Part shown: positions 48,205-58,018 of the stretch, one piece after another
Layout: every line of letters starts with the position of its first letter
Numbering within the stretch: position 1 is the stretch's first letter
From: Lachnospiraceae bacterium
GTDB taxonomy: Bacteria > Bacillota > Clostridia > Lachnospirales > Lachnospiraceae
Reading direction: 5' to 3'
Assembly (NCBI GenBank): GCA_022794255.1
Contig: JAAWEL010000057.1
Coordinates: 1-64,000, forward strand
DNA: 64,000 nt
The notes under the pieces: generated by a model
Told to the model about the DNA's origin: nothing
Databases searched by the model: none
The model's input: only the letters and a program-made list of their open reading frames with translations
Program-made: the position numbers and the translations under genes

Positions 48205-49425
48205 ATGAAAAAAGTAGTATCGGTAATGATGGCTGCCATGATGGCAATTTCATTGACAGGCTGCGGCTCATCAAACAGTACTTCTGGCACACAGGCTGCG
48301 GCCACCGGCACAGAGGCAGCTGCAGGGGCAGAGGATAAGAAGGAAACGGCCGGGGAAGCTGAAAAGGAACAAGCAGCTGGTGATTTTAAGATCGGTATTC
48401 TGACAGCAACCGTTTCTCAGTCAGAAGAGGAGTACCGGGCGGCAGAGTCTGTAAAAGAAAAATATGGGGATATGATTATTCACCAGACATTTCCGGATAA
48501 AGCAGCCAGTGAGCAGGAGACTACGATCTCTATTGCTCTTTCCCTGGCAGCAGATCCCAATGTGAAAGCCATTATTTGCAATACTGCTATGGAGGGCACG
48601 GCAGCTGCTATGGAAAAGGTTCGTGAGAAACGGCCGGATATTCTGCTTTTAGCCGGTGTTCCCAGTGAAGCGCCGGATGTCATCTGCTCAGCAGCTGATC
48701 TGGTATTCCATCCGGATGTGGCCAATATGGGAACCGCAGTGGCAGAGGCTGCCGCAGAGATGGGAGCGGATACAGTTGTTCATTATTCATTCCCCCGCCA
48801 TATGGCGCAGCCTTTAAATATTGCCCGTCACGATAACATGAAGGCAAAATGTGAGGAACTTGGAATTACTTTTGTGGACGGGACCTCACCAGATCCCATG
48901 AGTGATGCCGGTATCGCTGCAACCCAGCAGTTTATTCTGGAAGATGTTCCCCGTAAGGTGGAGGAATATGGCGCAAATACTGCCTTTTTTGGAACGAATG
49001 CCGGTCAGCAGGAGCCGATGTGTAAAGCAGTATATGAGGCAAAGGCAATCTATCCTCTTCCGGACAACCCCAGTGTGTTTTATGCATTTCCCGGCGCTTT
49101 GGGAATTGAGGTTCCGGAGGATAAAAAGGGAAATGTTGACTACATGAAAGAACAGATCCATGCAAAGCTGGCAGAAAATGATATGAGTGGCCGGATGGGA
49201 GCCTGGAGTGCTCCGATGCATACCATGTTTATCAACTGTGCAGTTGAATATGCAATGGCATTCTGCAATGGTGAGATTACGGAACGTGCGGATCTGGATG
49301 CTTTTACAAACATTTTCGCAGAGTTTGCAGGTGGTGATGTAAGTGTTCGCATGTACACAGATATTGAAAGCGGAAAAAGTTATGATAATTTCTTTGTAGT
49401 GCTGGGGAAATTTATTACTTTATAA
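48205..49425 (+). CDS. DUF3798 substrate-binding lipoprotein
   Basis: 406 residues. Signal peptide with lipobox LTGC; Cys20 would be lipidated. A low-complexity Ala/Thr/Glu-rich linker (21-58) precedes a domain starting FKIGILTATVSQSEEEYRAAE, with the fold pattern of periplasmic binding proteins (BMP-like) and matching DUF3798. It would deliver ligand to the ATPase and permeases that follow. AGGAGG lies before the ATG. Ligand unknown. Confidence 0.88.
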   Translation: MKKVVSVMMAAMMAISLTGCGSSNSTSGTQAAATGTEAAAGAEDKKETAGEAEKEQAAGDFKIGILTATVSQSEEEYRAAESVKEKYGDMIIHQTFPDKAASEQETTISIALSLAADPNVKAIICNTAMEGTAAAMEKVREKRPDILLLAGVPSEAPDVICSAADLVFHPDVANMGTAVAEAAAEMGADTVVHYSFPRHMAQPLNIARHDNMKAKCEELGITFVDGTSPDPMSDAGIAATQQFILEDVPRKVEEYGANTAFFGTNAGQQEPMCKAVYEAKAIYPLPDNPSVFYAFPGALGIEVPEDKKGNVDYMKEQIHAKLAENDMSGRMGAWSAPMHTMFINCAVEYAMAFCNGEITERADLDAFTNIFAEFAGGDVSVRMYTDIESGKSYDNFFVVLGKFITL

Positions 49426-49458
49426 TCCTCATAAAAAGAAACAAATGCAGGAACCATT

Positions 49459-49495
49459 ATCCGGGATTGCCGTCTGTCCGGAGGCAGTCCCGGAT
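49459..49495 (+). terminator. hairpin downstream of the lipoprotein gene
   Basis: Stem ATCCGGGATTGCC / GGCAGTCCCGGAT (13 bp, one G-U) with no T-run. Such hairpins often protect binding-protein mRNA and limit read-through to ATPase genes. Confidence 0.55.
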
Positions 49496-49583
49496 TCTGT
49501 AAAATCAAAAATTTCATTGCAGATAATAAAATCAGAATAATTTCAAAAGAATGATAAATTGGAAAAAGAAAGAGGGATTGCCT

Positions 49584-51164
49584 ATGGATACGCTCCTTCA
49601 TTTTAAAAATATCAGGAAAAGCTTTTCTGGCAATGTGGTCTTGGATGGTGTGGATTTTAAAATTCAGCCAGGGCAGATTGTGGCTCTGGCCGGAGAGAAT
49701 GGGGCAGGAAAATCCACACTAATGAATATTTTGTTCGGAATGAATGTAATTGCGGAAACAGGCGGTTATGAGGGGGAAATCATTTTTGAAGGAAAAAGCG
49801 TAAAGATTCAATCCCCTTTGGATGCCATGGAGCTGGGAATTGGGATGGTGCATCAGGAATTTATGCTGCTTCCAGGCTTTACCGTAGCTCGTAACATCAA
49901 GCTAAATCGAGAAAATCTGATTTCCAACCTAATAAGCAGAATTGCCCCAAAAGGCTATCAGCTGCTTGATAATCCCCAAATAATCAAAGAAGCTGCCGGG
50001 GCTCTTGGCAGGCTTGGAATGGATATCAATCCGGAAGTAACTGTAGATAAGCTTCCGGTAGGACATATGCAGTTTGTGGAAATTGCCAGGGAAATTGATA
50101 AAAGCAATTTAAAGCTGCTGGTATTAGATGAACCCACAGCAGTTTTAACAGAAAGTGAGGCAGAGCGTTTCCTGCAATGCATCCGTAAAGTGGCAGATTC
50201 CGGAATAGCAGTTATCTTTATCAGCCACCGTCTGGACGAGGTGATTCAGCTGGCAGATTCGGTTGTCATTCTCCGTGACGGACAGATGGTTTTTGATGAA
50301 AAGACGGCAAAAACAGACAAACACCAGATTGCAGAGCTGATGGTGGGAAGAAAATTAGAGGCAGAAAACCTGATTAATGTGAATCGTTCCTTTAAAGAGG
50401 ACATTATTTTGGAAATTGAGCATTTGCGGGTAAATATGCCTGGTGAAAAAAGCAAGGATGTATCTCTGAAAGTGAGACGGGGAGAGATTCTGGGAATCGG
50501 TGGTCTGGCTGGTCATGGAAAGACCAGCATTTCCAATGGGATTTTTGGAATGTATCCGGCTAAGGGGACTGTGAATTATAACGGAAAGCCTCTTCTTTTT
50601 GGAAAGATTGGTGAGGCGCTGAATCAGGGGATGGCCTTTGTATCTGAGGACAGAAAAGGGGTGGGGCTGCTTTTAAATGAATCCATTGCCCTTAACATGA
50701 TTTATACGGATATGAAGGTAAACCGCAGATTTTTGAAAAAATATGGCTTTTTTACCCAGTTTGACAAAAAGTATGCCAGGAAAGTGGTTGAGCAGATGAT
50801 TCAGGAGTTGGATATTCGCTGCACCGGTCCGGACCAGATTGTGGGAAGGCTGTCAGGAGGAAATCAGCAGAAGGTATGTATGGCAAGAGCATTGATTACA
50901 AAACCTGATATTTTGTTTGTGTCAGAGCCTACGAGAGGAATTGATATAGGGGCAAAGCAGCTGCTTCTGAATTATCTGGTAAAAATCAATAAAGAGCAGG
51001 GAATCACGATTGTAGTGACCTCCAGTGAGCTGAATGAGCTGCGGACGATCTGTGACCGGATTGCCATTATTGGATCGGGTGTTGTACAGGGTATCCTGGC
51101 GCCGGATGCTCCGAATGTGGATTTTGCGCTTTTAATGTCAGGAGAAAAGGGAGGGAATACATGA
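49584..51164 (+). CDS. ABC transporter ATP-binding protein, two-domain RbsA/nucleoside type
   Basis: 526 residues with two ABC modules. Module 1: Walker A GENGAGKST (37-45), MVHQEF Q-loop, degenerate signature LPVGHMQ, Walker B LLVLDEPTAVLT. Module 2: degenerate Walker A GLAGHGKTS, good signature RLSGGNQQKV, and SEPTRGIDIG. This asymmetry is normal for sugar and nucleoside importers. The ATG at 49584 follows GAGGG. It overlaps the first permease gene by four bases. Confidence 0.93.
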   Translation: MDTLLHFKNIRKSFSGNVVLDGVDFKIQPGQIVALAGENGAGKSTLMNILFGMNVIAETGGYEGEIIFEGKSVKIQSPLDAMELGIGMVHQEFMLLPGFTVARNIKLNRENLISNLISRIAPKGYQLLDNPQIIKEAAGALGRLGMDINPEVTVDKLPVGHMQFVEIAREIDKSNLKLLVLDEPTAVLTESEAERFLQCIRKVADSGIAVIFISHRLDEVIQLADSVVILRDGQMVFDEKTAKTDKHQIAELMVGRKLEAENLINVNRSFKEDIILEIEHLRVNMPGEKSKDVSLKVRRGEILGIGGLAGHGKTSISNGIFGMYPAKGTVNYNGKPLLFGKIGEALNQGMAFVSEDRKGVGLLLNESIALNMIYTDMKVNRRFLKKYGFFTQFDKKYARKVVEQMIQELDIRCTGPDQIVGRLSGGNQQKVCMARALITKPDILFVSEPTRGIDIGAKQLLLNYLVKINKEQGITIVVTSSELNELRTICDRIAIIGSGVVQGILAPDAPNVDFALLMSGEKGGNT

Positions 51165-52207
51165 TGGTATCGATCAAAAACATGGTAAAATCTTTTGGAT
51201 TTCCCAGACTGATTATTCTTGCCTTTCTTGGGCTTTTGATTCTTATGATGTTTGTACTTCATATTCCGGTTCCTCTTACCTTGTCACAGTGTCTGGTCCG
51301 CGTAGGGATCAATTTGGTACTGGCCCTGGCTATGGTACCGGGAATCATGGCCGGAACTGGGATGAATTTTGCACTTCCTTTGGGAATTGAATGTGGTCTG
51401 CTGGCGGGTATGATCAGCCTTCAGTATAATATGAAAGGAATCGGCGGCATTTTTGCCGCTATGGCGATCTCCATTCCCTTCAGCATTCTGGCAGGATGGG
51501 CTTACAGCCAGTTGGTAAACCGGGTAAAAGGAAGCGAAATGATGGTATCCACTTATATCGGTTTTTCCATGGTGGCTCTTATGTGTATCGGGTGGCTGGT
51601 GCTCCCTTTCAGCAATGCATCGATTGTATGGCCGATTGGGGATGGGCTGCGGACCACGATTACTTTGGAGGAGTGGTATGACCGGGCGCTGAATCAGCTT
51701 TTTGCGTTTCAAGTTTTTGGCGTAGATATTCCGGTTGGACTGATCCTTGTAATCAGCGTGTTCTGTCTGATTGTCTGGCTGTTTATGAGAAGCCATCTGG
51801 GGCTGATGATGAAAGCTGCCGGTGCCAATCCAAACTTTGCCCGTTCTAATGGTGTCAAAGTAGATTCTATGCGGACGATTGCCACGATTCTATCTACGGT
51901 TCTTGGGGGAATCGGAATCATTATCTATGCACAGGGATTTGGATTTTACCAGCTTTATAATGCACCATTGATGATGGCATTCCCCGCCATTGCCGCAGTT
52001 CTGATCGGAGGAGCCACTCCCAGCAGGATTTCTATTTTTCATGTAATCCTTGGCACTATCATGTTTCAGAGTATGCTGGCAATCGCCACGCCTGTGGCCA
52101 ACAGTCTGATTCCGGAAGGAAACTTATCGGAAGTGGTTCGGACAATTGTCAGTAACGGCATTATTCTTTATGCCTTATCCCGTATGCAAGGAGGGAAGCG
52201 ATCATGA
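51161..52207 (+). CDS. ABC transporter permease 1 (BPD_transp_2 type)
   Basis: 348 residues, about nine hydrophobic segments, with the family pattern LGLMMKAAGANPNFARSNGVKVDSMR in the loop that contacts the ATPase, and FPAIAAVLIGGATPSRIS. It overlaps its neighbours by ATGA at both ends, so the three genes are translationally coupled. Confidence 0.92.
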   Translation: MMVSIKNMVKSFGFPRLIILAFLGLLILMMFVLHIPVPLTLSQCLVRVGINLVLALAMVPGIMAGTGMNFALPLGIECGLLAGMISLQYNMKGIGGIFAAMAISIPFSILAGWAYSQLVNRVKGSEMMVSTYIGFSMVALMCIGWLVLPFSNASIVWPIGDGLRTTITLEEWYDRALNQLFAFQVFGVDIPVGLILVISVFCLIVWLFMRSHLGLMMKAAGANPNFARSNGVKVDSMRTIATILSTVLGGIGIIIYAQGFGFYQLYNAPLMMAFPAIAAVLIGGATPSRISIFHVILGTIMFQSMLAIATPVANSLIPEGNLSEVVRTIVSNGIILYALSRMQGGKRS

Positions 52208-53493
52208 GCAGTGAGAAAACAAGTAAAACAGGAGTTTTTTTGAAAAAGCTGCTGATTAACAATGCTGTTACCCTGTTGTTTTTTGTGATCTGTATTGCCG
52301 GTATTATTCTGGCAGATCAGCCAATGTCCTATATTATCGGGGAGATATCCTCCCGTCTGTTCCGGAACCTGATTTTGATCCTGGCTCTTCTGGTGCCGGT
52401 ATGGGCCGGTATGGGCATGAATTTCAGCATTGTGCTGGGTGCAATGGCAGCCCAGATTGGAATCATTGTTTCCACGAATTTTTCCCTATCCGGAATTGCC
52501 TGTCTGACAGTTTCCTTTCTTGTCAGCATTCCCCTTTCACTGTTATTTGGAAATCTGACCGGACGTTTGTTTAATCAGACCAAAGGACAAGAGATGATTA
52601 CAGGAATGATTCTGGGATTTTTTGCCAAGGGAATCTATGACCTGGTGTTTATGTTCTTGTGTGGTCCGGTCATTCCTGTCAGAAATGAGGCTTTGCTGCT
52701 GACAAACGGTATTGGTCTCACCACGCCGATTAATCTGGATAATGCCACCAAAAGTGCAATCAACAAGATCTGGATGGTATCTCTGGATAAAGCAATTTAT
52801 GGTGTTCTGGTTCTGACTTTGCTGTTTTTTATGGCGAAGATGATGTGGCGGATGATAAGACGGCATGAAAAAATAAGCCGGAAAGAAATACGCGGGCTGT
52901 TGGTGTCAGCTTTTGCTTTAGCGATGTTTTATCTGCTGTGCCGTTCATCGGAAACTTTTTTGTTTGCCCTGAGTTTTACGGATGTTCCGATAGTCACAGG
53001 GATTTTGATTGTCATTGTGTGTATTTATATCACATTTCTGTCAAAAACCAAGTTGGGAAGCGATATTCATGCAGTGGGACAAAGTATGCCGATTGCTGTT
53101 TCCATGGGGATTCCTGCAGATAAAATCCGGATTACAGCAATTATGATTTCTACATTGCTGGCAGCTTTGGGACAGATAATATTCATTCAGGATATAGGTA
53201 ATTTTACTACTTATACTGCACATGAAAATGTAGGAACCTTTTCCATTGCTGCTCTGTTGGTGGGAGGTGCTTCCATCAAAAAGGCCAATATTGGCCATGC
53301 GATTCTGGGAGCGCTTCTGTTCCATACCATGTTTATTATTTCCCCACTGGCTGGCAAAAATTTGTTTGATAATGCTCAGCTGGGAGAATATTTCCGTGTG
53401 TTTGTGTGTTATGCAGTAATCGCAGTGGCATTGGCGCTGCATGCCTGGAAAAGTGTTATGGCAAGACGGGTTGAGGAAGGGGAGGAAGGGTGA
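52204..53493 (+). CDS. ABC transporter permease 2 (BPD_transp_2 type)
   Basis: 429 residues, a paralogue of permease 1. The coupling loop is KLGSDIHAVGQSMPIAVSMGIPADKIR, and FSIAALLVGGASIKKANIGHAI parallels the same segment in permease 1. An extra segment with a conspicuous charged loop (KMMWRMIRRHEKISRKEIRG) makes it longer. Heterodimer with permease 1 expected. No clear terminator follows. Confidence 0.92.
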   Translation: MSSEKTSKTGVFLKKLLINNAVTLLFFVICIAGIILADQPMSYIIGEISSRLFRNLILILALLVPVWAGMGMNFSIVLGAMAAQIGIIVSTNFSLSGIACLTVSFLVSIPLSLLFGNLTGRLFNQTKGQEMITGMILGFFAKGIYDLVFMFLCGPVIPVRNEALLLTNGIGLTTPINLDNATKSAINKIWMVSLDKAIYGVLVLTLLFFMAKMMWRMIRRHEKISRKEIRGLLVSAFALAMFYLLCRSSETFLFALSFTDVPIVTGILIVIVCIYITFLSKTKLGSDIHAVGQSMPIAVSMGIPADKIRITAIMISTLLAALGQIIFIQDIGNFTTYTAHENVGTFSIAALLVGGASIKKANIGHAILGALLFHTMFIISPLAGKNLFDNAQLGEYFRVFVCYAVIAVALALHAWKSVMARRVEEGEEG

Positions 53494-53588
53494 CGATTCC
53501 TTATAGGGAGCAGCTTTGTAAAGATTAACACCATCAACCCTTGATTTTCTGTTCATATTGCATTATAATAAATATAATAATCAAAAAT

Positions 53589-53702
53589 AAGTTCTTCGGG
53601 GCAGGGTGAGATTCCCTACCGGCGGTATAGTCCGCGAACCGCTCAGGCGGCCGATCCGGTGAGATTCCGGAACCGACAGTATAGTCTGGATGAGAGAAGA
53701 GA
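53589..53702 (+). promoter_or_regulatory. FMN riboswitch (RFN element)
   Basis: Conserved blocks in order: TTCGGGGCAGGGTGAGATTC, CCTACCGGCGGTATAGTC, CGCGAACCGCTCAGGCGG, CCGATCCGGTGAGATTCCGG, then ACCGACAGTATAGTC and GGATGAGAGAAGA. These are the RFN aptamer helices. It lies upstream of ribU with a terminator between, so FMN should switch ribU off. Confidence 0.97.
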
Positions 53703-53751
53703 TTGTGTAGCGGCCAGAGATGGTTGCGGCATTTTCAGCTGAATGAGTCGG

Positions 53752-53786
53752 ATACCCCGGATAAATCAAACATCCGGGGTATTTTA
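53752..53786 (+). terminator. FMN-riboswitch-controlled terminator
   Basis: Perfect 11-bp stem ATACCCCGGAT / ATCCGGGGTAT, loop AAATCAAAC-like, then TTTTATT. It lies between the aptamer and ribU. Confidence 0.88.
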
Positions 53787-53878
53787 TTGTATATCCGGCA
53801 AAAGTGTCCGTGACCCTGTGTCTACATAATTCCTCCATGCGATGAACTTACAAGATCAAATTACAGGAGGAAAGAAGT

Positions 53879-54517
53879 ATGAGGGAAAAAAGATTATTAT
53901 CCACAAAGAATATTGTTATTATGGGAATGTTAGGCGCATTAGCGGCAGTGCTTATGCTGTTTGAGGTGCCGCTTCCCTTTCTTGCTCCCAGCTTTTATGG
54001 TCTGGATCTTAGTGAGGTTCCGATTCTGGTGGGAACATTCGCGCTGGGCCCTGTGGCGGGTATGGTGATGGAGGTAGTTAAGATCCTGATTAAATTGGTT
54101 TTAAAGCCTACCAGTACCGGGTTTGTAGGTGAGTTTGCGAATCTGGTATTTGGCTGCTCTATAGTCCTGCCGGCAGGATTGATCTATCGTTTCCATAAGA
54201 CGAAAAAGGGTGCAATGACTGCCATGGCACTGGGAACGGTTATTATGTCATTGGTGGCGATTGCAGGAAATGCGCTGGTTATGATTCCTTTTTATTCCAA
54301 ATTTATGCCGCTGGAGAATATTCTGGCAGCAGGGGCAGCGATTAATCCGGCTGTGGGAAATGTATGGACATTTGCAGCATTCTGTGTGGGGCCGTTTAAT
54401 CTTGTAAAGGGTGCCGTGGTATCGTTCATTACTGCATTGGTCTATAAAAGAGTCAGTGTAATGATACGAAGCATTGGCATGGAAGAGCGAAAGGAAAAAC
54501 ACCAGGTTCAGGTATAA
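53879..54517 (+). CDS. ribU: riboflavin ECF transporter S component RibU
   Basis: 212 residues, about six membrane helices. The pattern LFEVPLPFLAPSFYGLDLSEVPILVGTFALGP with K/N residues (GEFANLVFG) is typical of RibU. It takes up riboflavin with the shared EcfAA'T module. FMN riboswitch control settles the substrate. ACAGGAGG lies before the ATG. Confidence 0.96.
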   Translation: MREKRLLSTKNIVIMGMLGALAAVLMLFEVPLPFLAPSFYGLDLSEVPILVGTFALGPVAGMVMEVVKILIKLVLKPTSTGFVGEFANLVFGCSIVLPAGLIYRFHKTKKGAMTAMALGTVIMSLVAIAGNALVMIPFYSKFMPLENILAAGAAINPAVGNVWTFAAFCVGPFNLVKGAVVSFITALVYKRVSVMIRSIGMEERKEKHQVQV

Positions 54518-54569
54518 ATATTATATTTGCTTAAAACAGGTGCCGGGATTGACAAGTGAGTTCATATGC

Positions 54570-54598
54570 TTGTGTAGTTCCGGCACTTATGTTATGAT
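54570..54598 (+). promoter_or_regulatory. possible promoter of the Sua5 gene
   Basis: TTGTGT (54570-54575), 17-base spacer, TATGAT (54593-54598). A GTGCCGG / CCGGCAC hairpin (about 54539-54586) overlaps it and could end the ribU transcript, but has no T-run. Confidence 0.4.
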
Positions 54599-54647
54599 TG
54601 CCGTAATACTTAACAGAGAAATCGGTGCATGGAAGGATGGAGGGAAA

Positions 54648-55694
54648 ATGGAAACGAAAGTGTTTCAGATCAGAGATAAGGAGGATGGAGGGATTTTTCA
54701 GGCGGCACAGGTTTTACGGCAAGGGGGACTGGTAGCTTTTCCCACAGAAACCGTCTATGGTTTGGGGGCCAATGCGCTGGATGAGGAAGCAGCGCATCGG
54801 ATCTATGCTGCGAAAGGGCGGCCATCAGACAATCCTTTGATTGCGCACATTTCTTCCATCAAGGAGCTAGAGCCATTGGTGACGAAGATTCCGGAGACAG
54901 GGAGGAAGCTGTCAGAGACTTTTTGGCCAGGGCCTTTGACTTTGGTGTTTCCTAAAAGCAGACAGGTACCTTATGGGACTACAGGAGGCCTGGAAACCGT
55001 GGCCGTGCGGATGCCAGGGGCGGAGGTGGCCAGGCGTTTAATTGCCCTGGCAGGTGTGCCGGTGGCAGCGCCCAGTGCAAATTTGTCGGGAAAGCCAAGT
55101 CCTACCACGGCACAGCATGTATGGCAGGATATGAATGGACGGATTGATATAATTCTTGATGGAGGCCCGGTGGGGATTGGTCTGGAATCCACGATTGTGG
55201 ATGTATCGGAAGATGTGCCGGTGTTGCTGCGTCCGGGGGCGATTACCCGGGAAATGCTGGAAAAAGCGGTGGGACATGTCCGGATTGATCCGGCAATTCT
55301 TGGGAGGCCTAATGAAAATATTCGCCCCAAGGCACCAGGGATGAAGTATCGCCACTATGCTCCAAGGGCAGAATTGACCCTGGTGGAGGGAAATGCGTGT
55401 TCTGTGGTGGAAAAGATCAATGAGCTTGTGGAAAATGATATGGCAAGTGGAAAACAAGTGGGGATTATATGTACGGAGGAGACGAAGGGAAAATACAGAC
55501 AGGGAATATTGAGAAGTGTGGGAAGGAGGAGCCAGGAAGAGACGATTGCTCATAATCTGTTTGCCGTTTTACGGGAATTTGATGATTTGGAGGTGGATTG
55601 TATTTATTCGGAGAGCTTTTCCCAGGATCATCTGGGATATGCAATTATGAATCGTCTGATGAAGGCAGCAGGATACCGGACGATTTATGTGTAA
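54648..55694 (+). CDS. L-threonylcarbamoyladenylate synthase (Sua5/YwlC)
   Basis: 348 residues. The YrdC/TsaC catalytic domain (VAFPTETVYGLGANALD, KGRPSDNPLIAH, APSANLSGKPSPTTAQHV, ILDGG, STIVDVS) is followed by the Sua5 linker and C-terminal Rossmann-like domain (from about residue 230), so it is the long Sua5 form. It makes threonylcarbamoyl-AMP for t6A37 in tRNA. The ATG at 54648 has GGAGGG; longer N-terminal extensions are spurious. Confidence 0.95.
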   Translation: METKVFQIRDKEDGGIFQAAQVLRQGGLVAFPTETVYGLGANALDEEAAHRIYAAKGRPSDNPLIAHISSIKELEPLVTKIPETGRKLSETFWPGPLTLVFPKSRQVPYGTTGGLETVAVRMPGAEVARRLIALAGVPVAAPSANLSGKPSPTTAQHVWQDMNGRIDIILDGGPVGIGLESTIVDVSEDVPVLLRPGAITREMLEKAVGHVRIDPAILGRPNENIRPKAPGMKYRHYAPRAELTLVEGNACSVVEKINELVENDMASGKQVGIICTEETKGKYRQGILRSVGRRSQEETIAHNLFAVLREFDDLEVDCIYSESFSQDHLGYAIMNRLMKAAGYRTIYV

Positions 55695-55771
55695 ACAAGG
55701 GGCGGAGCTGGGCAGCAAAACCAGGTACAGGATATTTCAGGATTACATAGAACAAATCAGGAGGGGATACA

Positions 55772-56272
55772 ATGGAAGATATGAAGAAACGGATGGACTA
55801 TATTTCCTGGGATGAATATTTTATGGGAGTGGCGGATCTGTCAGGAAAACGTTCCAAGGATCCCAACACACAGGTAGGTGCATGCATTGTGAGTCAGGAT
55901 AATAAGATCCTTTCCATGGGATATAATGGATTTCCCAGAGGATGTTCGGATGATGAATTTCCCTGGGGAAAGGATCAGGAAAATTCGGATCCTTACAGTG
56001 CTAAATATTTGTATGTTACTCACAGTGAATTGAATGCGATCCTGAATTATCGGGGAGGGAGCCTGGAAGGGAGCAAGCTGTATGTGACTTTGTTTCCCTG
56101 CAATGAGTGTGCCAAAGCGATCATCCAGGCAGGAATCAAGACTGTAATTTATAAGGAGGATAAATACCAGGATTCTCCGTCAGTGCGGGCGTCAAAGAGA
56201 ATGTTGAATGCAGCAGGAGTGCGTTATTATCAATATGAACTGTCAGGAAGAGTTATTAAAATTCAGGTATAG
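55772..56272 (+). CDS. dCMP deaminase family protein (ComEB type)
   Basis: 166 residues. Zinc motifs HSELNAIL and PCNECAKAII are the catalytic His-x-Glu and PCxxC of the deoxycytidylate deaminase family. It makes dUMP from dCMP for thymidylate synthesis. AGGAGG lies before the ATG. DPNTQVGACIV and NGFPRGCSDDEFPW are family-typical substrate-side blocks. Confidence 0.93.
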   Translation: MEDMKKRMDYISWDEYFMGVADLSGKRSKDPNTQVGACIVSQDNKILSMGYNGFPRGCSDDEFPWGKDQENSDPYSAKYLYVTHSELNAILNYRGGSLEGSKLYVTLFPCNECAKAIIQAGIKTVIYKEDKYQDSPSVRASKRMLNAAGVRYYQYELSGRVIKIQV

Positions 56273-56284
56273 GCGAAGAAAAGT

Positions 56285-58018
56285 ATGAAATTTTTACTGG
56301 TCGCAGTTAATGCGAAATATATTCACTCCAACCCTGCAGTGTACAGCCTGAAAACGTATGCAGAGGATGTACATGGCCAGAATGGGAAGGAACGGGGAAA
56401 ATATCCGCCCGTGTGGGTGGAGATTGCCGAGTACACGATTAACCATTTGACGGAGAAGATTCTGGAAGATATTTACCAAAGGAAACCAGATGTGATTGGT
56501 TTTTCCTGTTATATCTGGAATATCCATGTTGTTTTGGAGCTGGTGAGAGATCTTCACAAGGTTCTTCCGGATACAGATATCTGGCTGGGAGGTCCGGAGG
56601 TATCCTTTGACGGCCCGGAGATTTTGAAATGTGAACCGGAAATTTTAGGTGTGATGAAAGGAGAAGGGGAGGATACGTTTGCTGCTCTTTTGGATTGCTA
56701 TCAGCTGCTAAAACCTCCGGCAGGAAATAGGCAGCAAAATAACCGGACAGATTTTTGGAGAGGGCTTTCACAGCTTTCAGGAATCACCTATCGCAGAGCT
56801 GATGGTGAGATTTGCGATACGGAAAGGATTTCAGCCGTCCGATTAAACAGGATTCCATTTTTTTATCAGGATGTGGATCGATTTGAAAATCGTATTATCT
56901 ATTATGAAAGCAGTCGGGGATGTCCCTTTTCATGCAGCTATTGTCTTTCCTCTATTGATAGATCGATTCGTTTTCGGGATTTGAAGCTGGTGATGCAGGA
57001 GTTGGACTTTTTTCTGAAAAAAAAGGTCCCTCAAGTGAAATTTATGGACCGGACTTTCAACTGCAAAAGAGAACATGCTATGGCAGTGTGGCAGTACATT
57101 TTGGAGCATGATAATGGAGTGACCAATTTCCATTTTGAAGTTGCTGCGGATCTGATGGGGGAAGAGGAACTTGCCTTGATTGGGAAAATGCGCCCCGGGT
57201 TGATTCAGCTGGAGATCGGTGTACAGAGCACCAATCCTAAGACAATCCGGGAGATCCAAAGAAAAATGGATCTTGAAAGGGTTCGCAAGGTAGTTGCACA
57301 GATCAATGACCGGCACAATGTTCATCAGCATTTGGATCTGATTGTGGGACTTCCCTATGAGGATTATGAGAGTTTCCACCGCTCTTTTAATGATGTGTAT
57401 GCAATGGAACCGGAGCAGCTACAGGTGGGGTTTTTAAAGGTTTTAAAAGGATCTCATATGTATTCTATGGCACAGCAATATGAATTATCCTACAGAGAAA
57501 AGCCTCCTTATGAGGTTTTGTCTACCCGCTGGCTTCCTTACAGGGATGTTATCCGGCTGAAGGAAGTGGAAAATATGGTGGAGGTTTATTATAACAGTGG
57601 CCAGTTTGCAGGAACATTAAAACTTCTGGTTGAGAAATTTGGGGATGCATTTATGTTGTATGAACGGCTGGCTGGGTATTATAAGGAGAGAAAGCTAAAT
57701 GGGCAGAATCACAGCAGAATGGCCCGATACGATATTTTACATCAATTTATACAAAAAGAGGTAAAGGAAGAAGAGATCAGCCGGCTGGAGGATGCTTTGG
57801 TACAGGATTGTTATCTTCGCGAGAATTGTAAAAGCCGTCCCATGTTTGCGCTGGAACAGGCACCATACAAAAATATTATCCGCAGACTTGTTCCGGAGCT
57901 GCGCAATTTAGGAACGCAGATCCATGTGGAGGTATTTCGCTCTGGGGAGATATGGTTATTTGACTACAGGGATAGAGATCCGCTTACAAGAAATGCGGCA
58001 GCAAGGAGGCTTCAATGA
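56285..58018 (+). CDS. radical SAM protein, B12-binding-fold / DUF4080 type
   Basis: 577 residues. The N-terminal ~140 residues have the cobalamin-binding-domain fold pattern (IGFSCYIWN, IWLGGPEVSFDGPEIL) but lack the DxHxxG cobalamin motif. The radical SAM core has SSRGCPFSCSYCLSS, giving the CxxxCxxC cluster, and FMDRTFNC. The C-terminal ~170 residues match DUF4080. Function unknown; related proteins are annotated as B12-binding radical SAM enzymes. It begins 12 bases after the deaminase gene. Confidence 0.9.
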   Translation: MKFLLVAVNAKYIHSNPAVYSLKTYAEDVHGQNGKERGKYPPVWVEIAEYTINHLTEKILEDIYQRKPDVIGFSCYIWNIHVVLELVRDLHKVLPDTDIWLGGPEVSFDGPEILKCEPEILGVMKGEGEDTFAALLDCYQLLKPPAGNRQQNNRTDFWRGLSQLSGITYRRADGEICDTERISAVRLNRIPFFYQDVDRFENRIIYYESSRGCPFSCSYCLSSIDRSIRFRDLKLVMQELDFFLKKKVPQVKFMDRTFNCKREHAMAVWQYILEHDNGVTNFHFEVAADLMGEEELALIGKMRPGLIQLEIGVQSTNPKTIREIQRKMDLERVRKVVAQINDRHNVHQHLDLIVGLPYEDYESFHRSFNDVYAMEPEQLQVGFLKVLKGSHMYSMAQQYELSYREKPPYEVLSTRWLPYRDVIRLKEVENMVEVYYNSGQFAGTLKLLVEKFGDAFMLYERLAGYYKERKLNGQNHSRMARYDILHQFIQKEVKEEEISRLEDALVQDCYLRENCKSRPMFALEQAPYKNIIRRLVPELRNLGTQIHVEVFRSGEIWLFDYRDRDPLTRNAAARRLQ

